Assembly: GCF_020833685.1 (NCBI RefSeq)
Contig: NZ_JACKZY010000003.1
Location: forward strand, 186,001 to 250,000
Direction of reading: 5' to 3'
DNA length: 64,000 bases
From: Nitratireductor sp. B36
GTDB lineage: Bacteria > Pseudomonadota > Alphaproteobacteria > Rhizobiales > Rhizobiaceae
Both the position numbers and the translations under genes were made by a program. Positions 39,396 through 49,505 of the stretch are shown one piece after another. Under the pieces are notes generated by a model that saw only the letters and a list, made by a program, of their open reading frames with translations, was not told the origin of the DNA and ran no database searches. Every line of letters begins with the position of its first letter. The stretch's first letter is position 1.

Positions 39396-40184
39396 ATGAA
39401 CAGCGGCACGCGAATCATCACAGTCGCAAACCAGAAGGGTGGGGTCGGCAAGACGACAACGGCCATCAATCTCGCTACGGCGCTGGCCGCGATCGGCGAG
39501 AATGTTCTCGTGGTTGATCTTGATCCTCAGGGTAATGCCAGCACGGGATTGGGTATTGATCGCCAACAGAGGCTGATGTCTTCCTACGATGTCCTGACGG
39601 GCAATGCGGGCATTCTCGAAGCTGCCATGGAAACCGCAGTTCCTGGTCTCTCTATTGTGGCATCCACTCTTGATCTTCTTGGTATCGAGATGGAGATATC
39701 CAGCGCCCCGGATCGCGTCCTCAAATTGCGCAACGCGCTGAATGCCGATGGCATTCCTTATTCCTACGTTCTGATCGACTGCCCGCCATCGCTCAATCTC
39801 CTCACGTTGAACGCCATGGCGGCGGCAGATTCCATCCTGGTGCCGCTGCAGTGTGAATTCTTCGCGCTTGAGGGGTTGAGCCAGTTGCTTGAGACAGTCG
39901 AACAGGTGCGCGGATCGATCAACCCGCATCTTGGCATTCAGGGGATCGTTCTTACCATGTTCGATCGGCGCAACAACCTTGCCAATCAGGTGGTGGAGGA
40001 TGTGCGCGCGCATATGGGCGACACGGTCTATGACACGATCATCCCGCGCAACGTCCGGGTTTCTGAGGCGCCGTCCTATGGAAAACCGGCAATTCTTTAT
40101 GATCTGAAGTGCTCAGGTAGTCAGGCTTATCTGCAGCTTGCGTCTGAAGTGATCCGACGGGAGCGCCGTCTGCGCGCCGCGTAG
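39396..40184 (+). CDS. parA: chromosome partitioning ATPase ParA
   Basis: 262 residues, small chromosomal (type Ib-like) ParA without an N-terminal DNA-binding domain. The deviant Walker A KGGVGKTT is at 14-21, and VLIDCPPSLNLLT is Walker B. It forms dynamic nucleoid-bound dimers that pull ParB-parS complexes apart. parB follows after 56 bp; five parS-like sites lie within 3 kb upstream. Confidence 0.98.
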   Translation: MNSGTRIITVANQKGGVGKTTTAINLATALAAIGENVLVVDLDPQGNASTGLGIDRQQRLMSSYDVLTGNAGILEAAMETAVPGLSIVASTLDLLGIEMEISSAPDRVLKLRNALNADGIPYSYVLIDCPPSLNLLTLNAMAAADSILVPLQCEFFALEGLSQLLETVEQVRGSINPHLGIQGIVLTMFDRRNNLANQVVEDVRAHMGDTVYDTIIPRNVRVSEAPSYGKPAILYDLKCSGSQAYLQLASEVIRRERRLRAA

Positions 40185-40240
40185 GTCGGATGCGGAGACG
40201 CTCGCAGGAAAACTGAGTTATTGGTTGATGGTGTTGTGAC

Positions 40241-41110
40241 ATGAACGAAGATCCCTCACGCAAGCGCCTGGGGCGCGGTTTGGCCGCGTTGATTGGCGAG
40301 ATGGACAAGCCGGAAACCGAGCAGAAGGAGGCTGTACGGGCCGATCGCTCTGTTCCGATCGAATTCATTTCTCCCAACCCGCGTAACCCGCGCCGGCAGT
40401 TTGCGGAGAGTGATCTGAGTGATCTTGCGCAGTCGATCCGCGAACATGGCATCGTGCAGCCGGTGGTTGTCCGTTCCGGGGATGCTCCAGGCCGTTTCGA
40501 GATCATCGCTGGTGAGCGTCGCTGGCGGGCTGCGCAGCGCGCCGGCCTCACGGAAGTGCCGGTGATCTTGCGTGAGGTGGACGACAAGGCAGCGCTGGAA
40601 CTTGCCATCATCGAGAATGTTCAGCGTGCGGATCTCAACCCTTTGGAAGAGGCCCGGGGCTATCAGCAGCTTATCGATGAGCATAACTACACGCAGGCTG
40701 ATCTTGGTCAGGTGATCGGCAAGAGCCGCAGCCACGTCGCCAATACATTGCGCCTTTTGAAGCTTCCGGACGCGATTGGTGACCTGATCGTGGACGGATC
40801 CCTGTCGGCCGGCCATGCACGCACATTGGTCACGGCGGAAGACCCTGTCGCTCTAGCGCAGCGCATTGTTGAGGACGGTCTTTCCGTCCGACAGGCAGAA
40901 GCGTTGGCCGCCGCCCCGCATGGCGAGGAGAAGGCGCCTCGGTCCCCCAAGAAGGACAAGGATGCCGATACGCTGGCGCTACAAAAACTTCTGAGCGATC
41001 GGACCGGGCTCAAAGTCGTGATCAATCATAAGGAGCGAGGAGGCGAAATGCGGATTGCCTATCGTTCTCTCGAGCAATTAGACGAGTTGTGTCGGCTTCT
41101 TCAGCAATGA
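40241..41110 (+). CDS. parB: chromosome partitioning protein ParB
   Basis: 289 residues. RKRLGRGLAALIGE at the N-terminus is the ParA-stimulating region. The CTPase domain has IREHGIVQPVVVR and the catalytic GERRWRA at 91-97. An HTH (YTQADLGQVIGKSRSHVAN, about 145-163) recognises parS, and the C-terminus (RGGEMRIAYRSLEQLDELCRLL in two parts) dimerises. It loads at the parS array upstream and slides as a CTP clamp. Convergent with holA over 222 bp in which I see only a 7-bp stem (TCAGCGT / ACGCTGA). Confidence 0.98.
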   Translation: MNEDPSRKRLGRGLAALIGEMDKPETEQKEAVRADRSVPIEFISPNPRNPRRQFAESDLSDLAQSIREHGIVQPVVVRSGDAPGRFEIIAGERRWRAAQRAGLTEVPVILREVDDKAALELAIIENVQRADLNPLEEARGYQQLIDEHNYTQADLGQVIGKSRSHVANTLRLLKLPDAIGDLIVDGSLSAGHARTLVTAEDPVALAQRIVEDGLSVRQAEALAAAPHGEEKAPRSPKKDKDADTLALQKLLSDRTGLKVVINHKERGGEMRIAYRSLEQLDELCRLLQQ

Positions 41111-41332
41111 ACTCCGGGGCATCCGCCGTCGGGTAGATACGCTTAGCGCCCGAATAAATGCGAAAACGAAAAGAGACCGAGTTCAGCGTGTTTCCATGAG
41201 ACGCTGAGCAGTTCCACACGCGTGGAGAAGGGAGCCTGACCGGCCCCTGGACGCTGCCTTCCGAACACGCCGGAAAGCATCTCGGGAATAAACTTTCGTT
41301 ATCGTTCAGTATTTTACATGGTTATCAATGCG

Positions 41333-42373
41333 TTAACGACGGGCTCGGGCGCCCTCCACCGTGAGGGCAAGCAGTGCTTGCCGGGTGATTGACCCGGCGA
41401 GTGACGGTTTTTGACGCGTGCGCAAGATCGTCGCCTGCAGCCGCTCAGCCGCATTCTGCAATGCGATGCCGCTCCAGCGAGCAAGCGCATTCTCGACGGT
41501 CTTTCGTCGTGAGAAGAAGATTGGAGGGCGAGCTCCGGCCACCGCAGCACTGGCAGTCACGCCCTGGGTGTCCATCGCTTGGCGCATGATCTGCAATGCC
41601 TGTATCTGTCGGAGCGTGGCAGAAAGTACAAGAAAAGGTGGGTTGCCGGCGGCGAGAAAGCGCTGAAAGGCGATGTCAAACGCCTGGAAGCGGCCGGAAA
41701 TAACCGCGTCAACGGCCTCATCCGCACTTAGACCGGCCACATCCCCAATGAGAAGCCGAATATCCTCGGGGTTTACCTCTTTGGCGGCAGCACAATAGAG
41801 GGTCAGCTTTTCCAGCTCACCACGGGTCGCGAGACGGTCGCCGCCGAGGTTGGCTTTCAACAGCTGGCGCGCTTCCAGCGAAATCGTGAGTCCTGCAGCA
41901 CCAAGAGTTTCATCGATCACGGTGTCGATACCGCGGCCATCGTCTGCGTAGCAGGGCAATGCCATGGCGCTTGCGCTCCGCTCCACCGCCGAACGCAGAG
42001 AGGAACCTTTGCGAAGATCTCCAGCCTCAATGAGAATAGTACAATCGGTTGGGGGTTCCGAGATGAGCATGGTGACGTCGCTCACCAAAGCCTTCTGGTT
42101 TCCTGCGCCTTTTACCCAAATCAGACGCTGGTCGGAAAACATCGGCACCGTTTGGGCTTCATCGGCAAGCCGGCCGGGCTGTTGCTCTACTTCACTTGCC
42201 TCCATACGCACGACAGTAAAAGGGTCATCCAGCGGAAGACCCGACCCTGTGGCGAAGCGTTTTGCACGCTCACTGACGAGCCCGCGATCCGGCCCGTATA
42301 TCAAAACGATCCGGTAGGCCTGCTCGGGCCTTGCCAGCCAGCGATCGACTTCATGCGCTTTCTTCTGTCCCAT
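41333..42373 (-). CDS. holA: DNA polymerase III delta subunit
   Basis: 346 residues. IVLIYGPDRGLVSERAKRF is the N-terminal AAA-like segment that lacks an active P-loop, and the C-terminus holds the clamp-opening collar domain. It opens the beta clamp in the clamp loader. In rhizobia holA usually forms leuS-lptE-holA next to parB; here it starts next to a non-coding stretch and an unrelated plus-strand operon, so lptE and leuS are not adjacent. Confidence 0.95.
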   Translation of the reverse strand: MGQKKAHEVDRWLARPEQAYRIVLIYGPDRGLVSERAKRFATGSGLPLDDPFTVVRMEASEVEQQPGRLADEAQTVPMFSDQRLIWVKGAGNQKALVSDVTMLISEPPTDCTILIEAGDLRKGSSLRSAVERSASAMALPCYADDGRGIDTVIDETLGAAGLTISLEARQLLKANLGGDRLATRGELEKLTLYCAAAKEVNPEDIRLLIGDVAGLSADEAVDAVISGRFQAFDIAFQRFLAAGNPPFLVLSATLRQIQALQIMRQAMDTQGVTASAAVAGARPPIFFSRRKTVENALARWSGIALQNAAERLQATILRTRQKPSLAGSITRQALLALTVEGARARR

Positions 42374-42503
42374 GTCGGCTGAATACCACAGCAGACCGCC
42401 GAGAGCATCAGCGAAAAGGGAGCGATTGTCGTCGCGTTATGGATGGTTCCGCGCCGAGCCTCTTCCTCTCGCGGGGGCTACTGAAACCCTGGAAGCCCAT
42501 TCA

Positions 42504-42521
42504 TTTCATATGCATTTGAAA
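42504..42521. promoter_or_regulatory. candidate MarR-type operator 1
   Basis: TTTCATATGCATTTGAAA, inverted repeat TTTCA / TGAAA with an 8-bp spacer, about 218 bp upstream of the cyclase start. It shares CATATGCATT with site 2. Confidence 0.4.
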
Positions 42522-42654
42522 CCTTTATCACATACATTGGATCGCGCGAAAGGCGACGGATTGATGCGGCTTCATTGTTTAACTTGTGGGGATGTGGCCC
42601 GCTTGGTGTCGCTGTCCGTTTTTTGCGGAGGTGGTCAACGCTCTCGAAGATATT

Positions 42655-42666
42655 TGCATATGCATT
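42655..42666. promoter_or_regulatory. candidate MarR-type operator 2
   Basis: TGCATATGCATT contains the 10-bp palindrome TGCATATGCA, 73 bp upstream of the cyclase ATG. The MarR gene two positions downstream could encode the cognate repressor. Confidence 0.4.
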
Positions 42667-42738
42667 CTTTTTCAGTTAAACCATTCTGGGCCGCGTGTGA
42701 TGTTCTGCAGCGGTCTCAACGTTTTTGGGAGGAGACCT

Positions 42739-43527
42739 ATGAGCCAGTCCATTATGAGCGAATTTGCGGACCAGTTGCTGTCAGGCAAAGTCGAGGTTGT
42801 CGACCTTTCGGCGGTGTTGGGCCCCAACACACCCCTTCTAAAGCTTCCACCGGAGCTTGCTGTTGATACGCCCAAGATCGAGATCCACAAGATCTCGGCT
42901 TACGACGATAATGGTCCCTGGTGGGCCTGGAACTGGCTCAAGCTTGGCGAACATTCGGGCACGCATTTCGATGCCCCGATCCATTGGATTACCGGACGCG
43001 ATCATCCGGATGGCTCCACGGACACGATTGACCCGAAGAATTTTGTAGCGCCGGTTAATGTCATCGATTGTTCCAAGGAAACGGCGGAGAATCCCGATTT
43101 TCTTCTGACAGCGGATCACATCAAGGCCTGGGAGGCCGAACATGGTGAAATTCAGAAGGGTGAATGGGTGGTGTTGCGCAGTGACTGGTACAAGCGCAAT
43201 GGCTCGGAAGAAAGCTTTTTGAACGCGGATGAAACAGGCCCGCATTCACCGGGACCAACACCCGAAGCGATCACCTACCTGCTTGACAAGGGGATCATCG
43301 GCTGGGGCAGCGAGACGATCGGCACCGATGCCGGCCAGGCCGGTGGAATGGAGCCTCCATTCCCCGCGCACAACCTTCTACACAAGGCCAATCGCTATGG
43401 TCTCGCCAGTCTCGCCAATCTGGACAAATTGCCGCCGAAAGGAGCGATTCTCATAGCAGCACCACTTAAAATCGAGCATGGCACGGGAAGTCCCTGTCGG
43501 GTGCTGGCGCTCGTGGCGCGCAGCTAG
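42739..43527 (+). CDS. cyclase family metallohydrolase (isatin hydrolase / kynurenine formamidase-like)
   Basis: 262 residues. HSGTHFDAPIHW gives the metal set His72, His76, Asp78 and His82 of the cyclase family (PF04199). NGPWWAWNWLKLGEHSG precedes it with several Trp residues. Relatives hydrolyse cyclic or formyl amides, including N-formylkynurenine and isatin; spacing of the metal ligands fits isatin hydrolase. GGGAGGAG precedes the ATG at good spacing. It is followed by MarR and indolepyruvate oxidoreductase genes, suggesting metabolism of indole or tryptophan derivatives. The substrate is inferred from context only. Confidence 0.88.
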   Translation: MSQSIMSEFADQLLSGKVEVVDLSAVLGPNTPLLKLPPELAVDTPKIEIHKISAYDDNGPWWAWNWLKLGEHSGTHFDAPIHWITGRDHPDGSTDTIDPKNFVAPVNVIDCSKETAENPDFLLTADHIKAWEAEHGEIQKGEWVVLRSDWYKRNGSEESFLNADETGPHSPGPTPEAITYLLDKGIIGWGSETIGTDAGQAGGMEPPFPAHNLLHKANRYGLASLANLDKLPPKGAILIAAPLKIEHGTGSPCRVLALVARS

Positions 43528-43688
43528 GTTCGCGCTTTCGTGCTGAGCCTTCACAACATGATCACGGGCAGCGGTATTACGCGCTGCCCGCCTCTGCGAG
43601 GGAGCCTTCAGGCTGGTCGGACTATCCTATTCCGATGTCATGGAGTGTAGGTCGGCATTTCAGCCTTCCTGTCGGCGGAGAGACTTTG

Positions 43689-44171
43689 ATGGACGAACGC
43701 TTGGATAGCAGGAATTCGAGAATTGAAACGCTGGGCCAAATGGGGCTCCAGCAATTCGCGCCCTATCTGATGAACCGCATTATGGGTCGCTACAATGCGA
43801 CCCTGCGGCAGGATTTGCGCCGACAGGGATTGACGGTGCCGCAAGTCCGGGCACTCGCAGTTCTTGCGGTCGGCGATGGCATGTCGATCAACGAGCTCTC
43901 TGTCTACACAGTGATTGAACAATCGACCATGAGCCGTACGCTTGATGCGTTGGAGGCGCAGGGTTTGGTCCGCCGCGAGGCCTGCCAGGACGATAGCCGT
44001 ACACGAAATATCTTCCTCACAGACAAAGGGCGGGAAGAGTTCAATCGGGCTTGGCCGGCCATGCACAACGCGTTCTCCGAGATGTTCAGGGACATTGATG
44101 ACGCGGAATATGCAGCCTTCGTTGCAACGCTTCAGAAAATCCTGGGCAACATCAGAAAGCACAATTTTTAG
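43689..44171 (+). CDS. MarR family transcriptional regulator
   Basis: 160 residues. The winged helix covers about 45-125: LTVPQVRALAVLAVGDGMS, INELSVYTVIEQSTMSRTLDALE (two parts) and the wing DDSRTRNIFLT. Long N- and C-terminal helices form the dimer. ATG 43689 matches the family better than an in-frame start 18 codons upstream. It lies between the cyclase and iorA on the same strand. The ligand could be an aromatic acid or indole compound, as often for MarR. Confidence 0.92.
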   Translation: MDERLDSRNSRIETLGQMGLQQFAPYLMNRIMGRYNATLRQDLRRQGLTVPQVRALAVLAVGDGMSINELSVYTVIEQSTMSRTLDALEAQGLVRREACQDDSRTRNIFLTDKGREEFNRAWPAMHNAFSEMFRDIDDAEYAAFVATLQKILGNIRKHNF

Positions 44172-44222
44172 CAAGCTTGAACGCGGCACTAAGCTGCGCC
44201 GCTAGCGACGGGAGACTGGATT

Positions 44223-46376
44223 ATGGCTGAACGTTCGTTTGTGAAGGAGGTCCAGAAGCTTAGGCTTGGGGCCGGCGAGACCTTTCACGGCGAAGGCATT
44301 CTCGCCATCACCAAGGCGCTTTTGCAATGCGGTGTGGGCTATGTGGGCGGCTATCAGGGCGCGCCGATCAGTCATTTGATGGACGTTCTGGCCGATGCAC
44401 AGGACATTCTGGGTGAGCTCGGCGTCCATTTCGAGGCCAGCGCATCGGAGGCGACGGCGACGGCCATGCTGGCAGCCTCCGTCCACTATCCCATTCGTGG
44501 CGCCTGCACGTTCAAGTCGGCGGTGGGCCTCAATGTCGCTTCGGATGCGCTAGCCAATCTCGCCTCTGGCGGTGTGACCGGGGGTGCGCTCATCATCGTT
44601 GGCGAGGATTATGGCGAAGGCTCTTCCATCATGCAGGAGCGCAGCCACCCCTTTGCCATGAAGAGCCAGGTCTGGCTGCTCGATCCGCGTCCCAATCTGC
44701 CCTCCATCGTCAAGGCCGTGGAAGATGGGTTCGAGCTTTCGGAAGTTTCCAACACCCCGGTCATGCTGATGGTGCGCATTCGCAGCTGCCATGTGACCGG
44801 CAGTTTCGAGACAAAGGACAACAAGCGCCCGGAAATGACCGTTGCGGACGCGCTGGAAAATCCGCGGCGCGACACCAACCGCATCGTTCTGCCGCCCGCC
44901 TCCTTCCTGCATGAGAAGGAGAAGGTGGAGAAGCGCATGCCGGCCGCGGTGGATTTTATCCGCTCGCGCAGGATCAACGAGTTCTTCGGGCCCGAGCGGG
45001 GCAAGGCCGGCATCATTCTGCAGGGCGGCATGTATAACAGCGTCATCCGGGCGCTGCAGCGCATCGGCCTTGCCGATGTCTATGGCGAGACGGACGTGCC
45101 GCTCTATGTGCTCAACGCCGTCTATCCGCTCATCGATGACGAGGTGATCGACTTCTGCGCGGACAAGGATTCCGTTCTGATCGTGGAGGAGGGGCAGCCC
45201 AACTATCTTGAGCAGGCCATCGCCTCGATGATGCACAAGAAGGGCATCGACACACGCATTCTTGGCAAGGATGTCCTACCCATGGCGGGTGAATATACCG
45301 GCCAGGTCATGCTCGACGGCATCAGCGCCTATCTGCGTGCCAATGCGCCGGAGCTTCTGGCGGCGCAGGTTCTGGCCCCCAATGCGCCGGGCGAAAACAC
45401 GCTGGCAGCGGATCTCGCCAAGGTGGTTCCGGGCCGGCCGCCGGGGTTTTGCACGGGCTGTCCCGAGCGGCCAATCTTCGCTGCCACCAAGCTGATCGAA
45501 CAGGAAATGGGACCGCACCACATCTCGTCGGATATCGGCTGTCATCTGTTCTCGATCATGCCGCCCTTCGAGCTTGGGGCGACAACGATGGGCTATGGGC
45601 TTGGGCCGGCATCTGCATCTGCGTTCAATTCACCGGACGCGAAGCGGCGCTCAATCTCCTTCGTCGGCGATGGCGGCTTCTGGCACAACGGCCTGACCTC
45701 CTCGATCGGCAATGCGGTGTTCAACGAGAATGACGGCGTCATTGTCGTGGTCGACAACTTCTATTCGGCGGCGACCGGCGGGCAGGACATTCTTTCTTCC
45801 CGTGCCGACAATCCCACAAAGTCGACGAAACATCCGATCACCGATGCGGTGAAGGGGATGGGCGTGAAATGGGTTCGGCATATCGACCGCACCTATGATG
45901 TGACCAAGGTACGCGCCGCACTGCGCGAGGCGCTGACGACAAAGGAGAAGGGGCCGAAGGTGATCGTGGCCTCCTCCGAATGCATGCTCAACCGCCAGCG
46001 CCGGGAAAAGCCCCTTGTGGCAAAAGCGATCTCGGGTGGCGAGCGGGTGGTGAAGCCGCGTTTCGGCGTAGACGAGGATGTCTGCACCGGTGATCACGCC
46101 TGTATGCGGCTTTCAGGCTGTCCGTCGCTTTCGGTCAAGAAACTGGATGATCCGTTGCGGGACGACCCGGTGGCCTCGATCGACCACACCTGCGTGGGCT
46201 GTGGGAATTGCGGCGAGGTGGCCGATGCGGCTGTTCTCTGTCCGTCCTTCTATCGCGCGGATGTGGTGCACAATCCCGGCTGGTGGGACCGTTTCGCCAA
46301 CAGGGTGCGCAGCACGGTGACCGGCTTTCTGCAAACCCGCCGCGAAAAGCGGCGCCTGACATTCGCAGACGCTTGA
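44223..46376 (+). CDS. iorA: indolepyruvate ferredoxin oxidoreductase, alpha subunit
   Basis: 717 residues. An N-terminal pyruvate-oxidoreductase pyrimidine domain (YQGAPISHLMDVL near 45) is followed by a TPP domain (GDGGFWHNGLTSSIGNAVF near 482) and a C-terminal 4Fe-4S region (about 620-672) with CTGDHACM and CVGCGNCGEVADAAVLCP. It oxidatively decarboxylates indolepyruvate and other aryl pyruvates to acyl-CoA, reducing ferredoxin. iorB follows after 10 bp. The N-terminal Cys set looks degenerate compared with two standard clusters, so cluster number should be tested. Confidence 0.94.
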   Translation: MAERSFVKEVQKLRLGAGETFHGEGILAITKALLQCGVGYVGGYQGAPISHLMDVLADAQDILGELGVHFEASASEATATAMLAASVHYPIRGACTFKSAVGLNVASDALANLASGGVTGGALIIVGEDYGEGSSIMQERSHPFAMKSQVWLLDPRPNLPSIVKAVEDGFELSEVSNTPVMLMVRIRSCHVTGSFETKDNKRPEMTVADALENPRRDTNRIVLPPASFLHEKEKVEKRMPAAVDFIRSRRINEFFGPERGKAGIILQGGMYNSVIRALQRIGLADVYGETDVPLYVLNAVYPLIDDEVIDFCADKDSVLIVEEGQPNYLEQAIASMMHKKGIDTRILGKDVLPMAGEYTGQVMLDGISAYLRANAPELLAAQVLAPNAPGENTLAADLAKVVPGRPPGFCTGCPERPIFAATKLIEQEMGPHHISSDIGCHLFSIMPPFELGATTMGYGLGPASASAFNSPDAKRRSISFVGDGGFWHNGLTSSIGNAVFNENDGVIVVVDNFYSAATGGQDILSSRADNPTKSTKHPITDAVKGMGVKWVRHIDRTYDVTKVRAALREALTTKEKGPKVIVASSECMLNRQRREKPLVAKAISGGERVVKPRFGVDEDVCTGDHACMRLSGCPSLSVKKLDDPLRDDPVASIDHTCVGCGNCGEVADAAVLCPSFYRADVVHNPGWWDRFANRVRSTVTGFLQTRREKRRLTFADA

Positions 46377-46386
46377 GGGAACGACC

Positions 46387-47928
46387 ATGGCCAAGCGTAT
46401 GAAAGCAAAAGAAGAGCAGAAGATCATCAAGCTCGCCATCCTTGCCGTGGGCGGGCAGGGCGGCGGTGTTCTCACCAACTGGATCACCGATGTGGCCGAG
46501 CGCAACGGCTACCTTGCACAGGCAACATCCGTTGCCGGCGTGGCTCAGCGCACCGGGGCGACTATCTATTATGTGGAGATGTGTCAGGATACCGGTCGCC
46601 GGCCGGTTTTCTCGCTGGCGCCGGCGCAGGGCGACATCGACATTCTGATTGCTGCCGAGCTGATGGAGGCGGGGCGTGCGGTGATGCGCGGCTTCGTGAC
46701 GCCCGACCGCACCACGCTGATTGCCTCGGCGCACCGCATTGCAGCCGTTTCAGAGAAGATCGAACCCGGTGACGGGCGCGCGGATTCGCCCACCGTTCAC
46801 CGGAATGCGCGCGAAGCGGCGAACCGCTATATCTGTTTCGACATGGAGAAGGTGGCTGTCGAAGCCGGCTCAGTGATCTCATCGAGCCTGTTTGGCGCAC
46901 TCGCGGGCTCGGGCGCGCTGCCATTTCCGCGCGACAGTTATGAAGAGACCATCGCAGCGTCAGGGCGTGGTGTGAAAGCCAGCCTTGCCGCATTCGGCAA
47001 GGCGTTCGACCTCACGGTATCCGGTGCCGGTGTGGAAGTAGGCCCCCCGGATGCCGCACCCGCTTCGAAGCAAATCGCCGTGGATGGACCGCAGAAGCTT
47101 GTGGCGCGGTGGAACGCGCTTGCTGCCCGTGCGGGGGCGTATCCCGAACCAGTGAGGGCCATGGCGCTCGCCGGGCTGCGCAAGGTCGTTGATTACCAGG
47201 ATCTTGCCTATGGCGCGGAATATCTCGATCGGCTCGACGAGGCCGTGGCGCTGGACAGTGCGGAAAAGAGTTTTGCTTTGGGAGAGGCTGCGGCAAAGCA
47301 TGTGGCAAACGCCATGTGCTATGACGACATTCTGCGCGTGGCCGATCTCAAAACGCGAACTGCGCGCGCTGAGCGCATTCGCAAGGAGATGAAAGTCGGC
47401 GAGGCGCATGTTCTGCAGGTGACGGAGTTCTTTCACCCGCGCGTGGAAGAATTCTGTGGCACGCTGCCGGCGGGGCTTGGCCGCTTCATCGAAAACAGGC
47501 CGGGACTTGCCCGCTGGGTCGACCGACGCATCAATCGCGGAAGGCGGATCCGGACCGACAGCCTGTTCGGCTTCGGCGCTCTCTGGCTGATCGGCACACT
47601 GCGGCCATGGCGCCGCTCGCTGCTGCGTCATCAGGTGGAGAAAGCGCATCTGGAGCGCTGGTATGCGCTGGCGCTCGACACGGCGCAGCGCGACTATGCG
47701 CTGGCGGTGGAAATTCTCAACTGCCGACGGCTCATCAAGGGTTACAGCGACACCCATGTGCGCGCGCATTCCAAGTTCGACCGCGTGCTCTCAGGTCTGC
47801 CCTTGCTGGAGGGCCGTGACGACGCCGCAGACTGGCTGCGGCGGCTGCGCGAAGCTGCGCTCAAGGACGAAAAAGGCGAGATGCTCGACGGGGCGCTCAA
47901 GACGGTGGCGACGCTGGAAGCGGCCTGA
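46387..47928 (+). CDS. iorB: indolepyruvate oxidoreductase beta subunit with long C-terminal extension
   Basis: 513 residues, about 2.5 times the size of archaeal IorB. The N-terminal gamma-type domain (about 15-205; AVGGQGGGVLTNWITDVAER) is the standard subunit. The remaining about 300 residues match what I know as a DUF6537-type extension in proteobacterial IorB and include Arg-rich helices (RPGLARWVDRRINRGRRIR). Function of the extension is unknown. It is coupled to iorA and ends the operon 185 bp before argG. Confidence 0.92.
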   Translation: MAKRMKAKEEQKIIKLAILAVGGQGGGVLTNWITDVAERNGYLAQATSVAGVAQRTGATIYYVEMCQDTGRRPVFSLAPAQGDIDILIAAELMEAGRAVMRGFVTPDRTTLIASAHRIAAVSEKIEPGDGRADSPTVHRNAREAANRYICFDMEKVAVEAGSVISSSLFGALAGSGALPFPRDSYEETIAASGRGVKASLAAFGKAFDLTVSGAGVEVGPPDAAPASKQIAVDGPQKLVARWNALAARAGAYPEPVRAMALAGLRKVVDYQDLAYGAEYLDRLDEAVALDSAEKSFALGEAAAKHVANAMCYDDILRVADLKTRTARAERIRKEMKVGEAHVLQVTEFFHPRVEEFCGTLPAGLGRFIENRPGLARWVDRRINRGRRIRTDSLFGFGALWLIGTLRPWRRSLLRHQVEKAHLERWYALALDTAQRDYALAVEILNCRRLIKGYSDTHVRAHSKFDRVLSGLPLLEGRDDAADWLRRLREAALKDEKGEMLDGALKTVATLEAA

Positions 47929-48113
47929 GCACATTCTGCGTGGGGGGCGGGGCCATGCCGGAAACGGCGTGGCCTCTTTCATGTGCTGGCACTGGCATTT
48001 GCCGGGACTGGTCTTGCCCGCGCCGCCATTCCTGATATTAGTCGCCTCGACTTCCAAGGCTCCGGCGTGCGGAGCCGGCCGGCCATGCCGTACCTCTCAT
48101 ACCGGGAAAGACC

Positions 48114-49337
<1,224 letters not shown>

Positions 49338-49359
49338 TCGTTCCAGCATTTGGATAATG

Positions 49360-49388
49360 AAAAAGCCGGCTGTGAGGCCGGCTTTTTT
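49360..49388. terminator. bidirectional Rho-independent terminator after argG
   Basis: AAAAAGCCGGC / GCCGGCTTTTTT, 11-bp perfect arms, 6-nt loop, 22 nt past the argG stop. Confidence 0.92.
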
Positions 49389-49460
49389 GTGTGTTTAGCA
49401 GCAGGCGGCAGGGTTTGGCATCTGCCGGCCCTTCGCTATGGCTCCGGGCGTTCGTCGCTC

Positions 49461-49484
49461 AAAAAGCCAAATCGTTGGCTTTTT
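49461..49484. terminator. terminator of the MltB-type gene
   Basis: AAAAAGCCAA / TTGGCTTTTT, 10-bp perfect arms with an ATCG loop, 21 nt past the minus-strand mltB-type stop. Confidence 0.85.
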
Positions 49485-49505
49485 GCCCGCTACGCGGGAC
49501 GCTCC

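Larger units (their letters stand above)
42374..42738. other. 365-bp divergent intergenic region between holA and the cyclase gene
   Basis: No protein frame is supported on either strand. The part near the cyclase holds two copies of CATATGCATT (42507 and 42657), one within TTTCA-N8-TGAAA (42504-42521) and one in the palindrome TGCATATGCA (42655-42664). These are candidate regulator sites for the plus-strand operon. The holA-proximal 100 bp contains no recognisable lptE. Confidence 0.5.
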
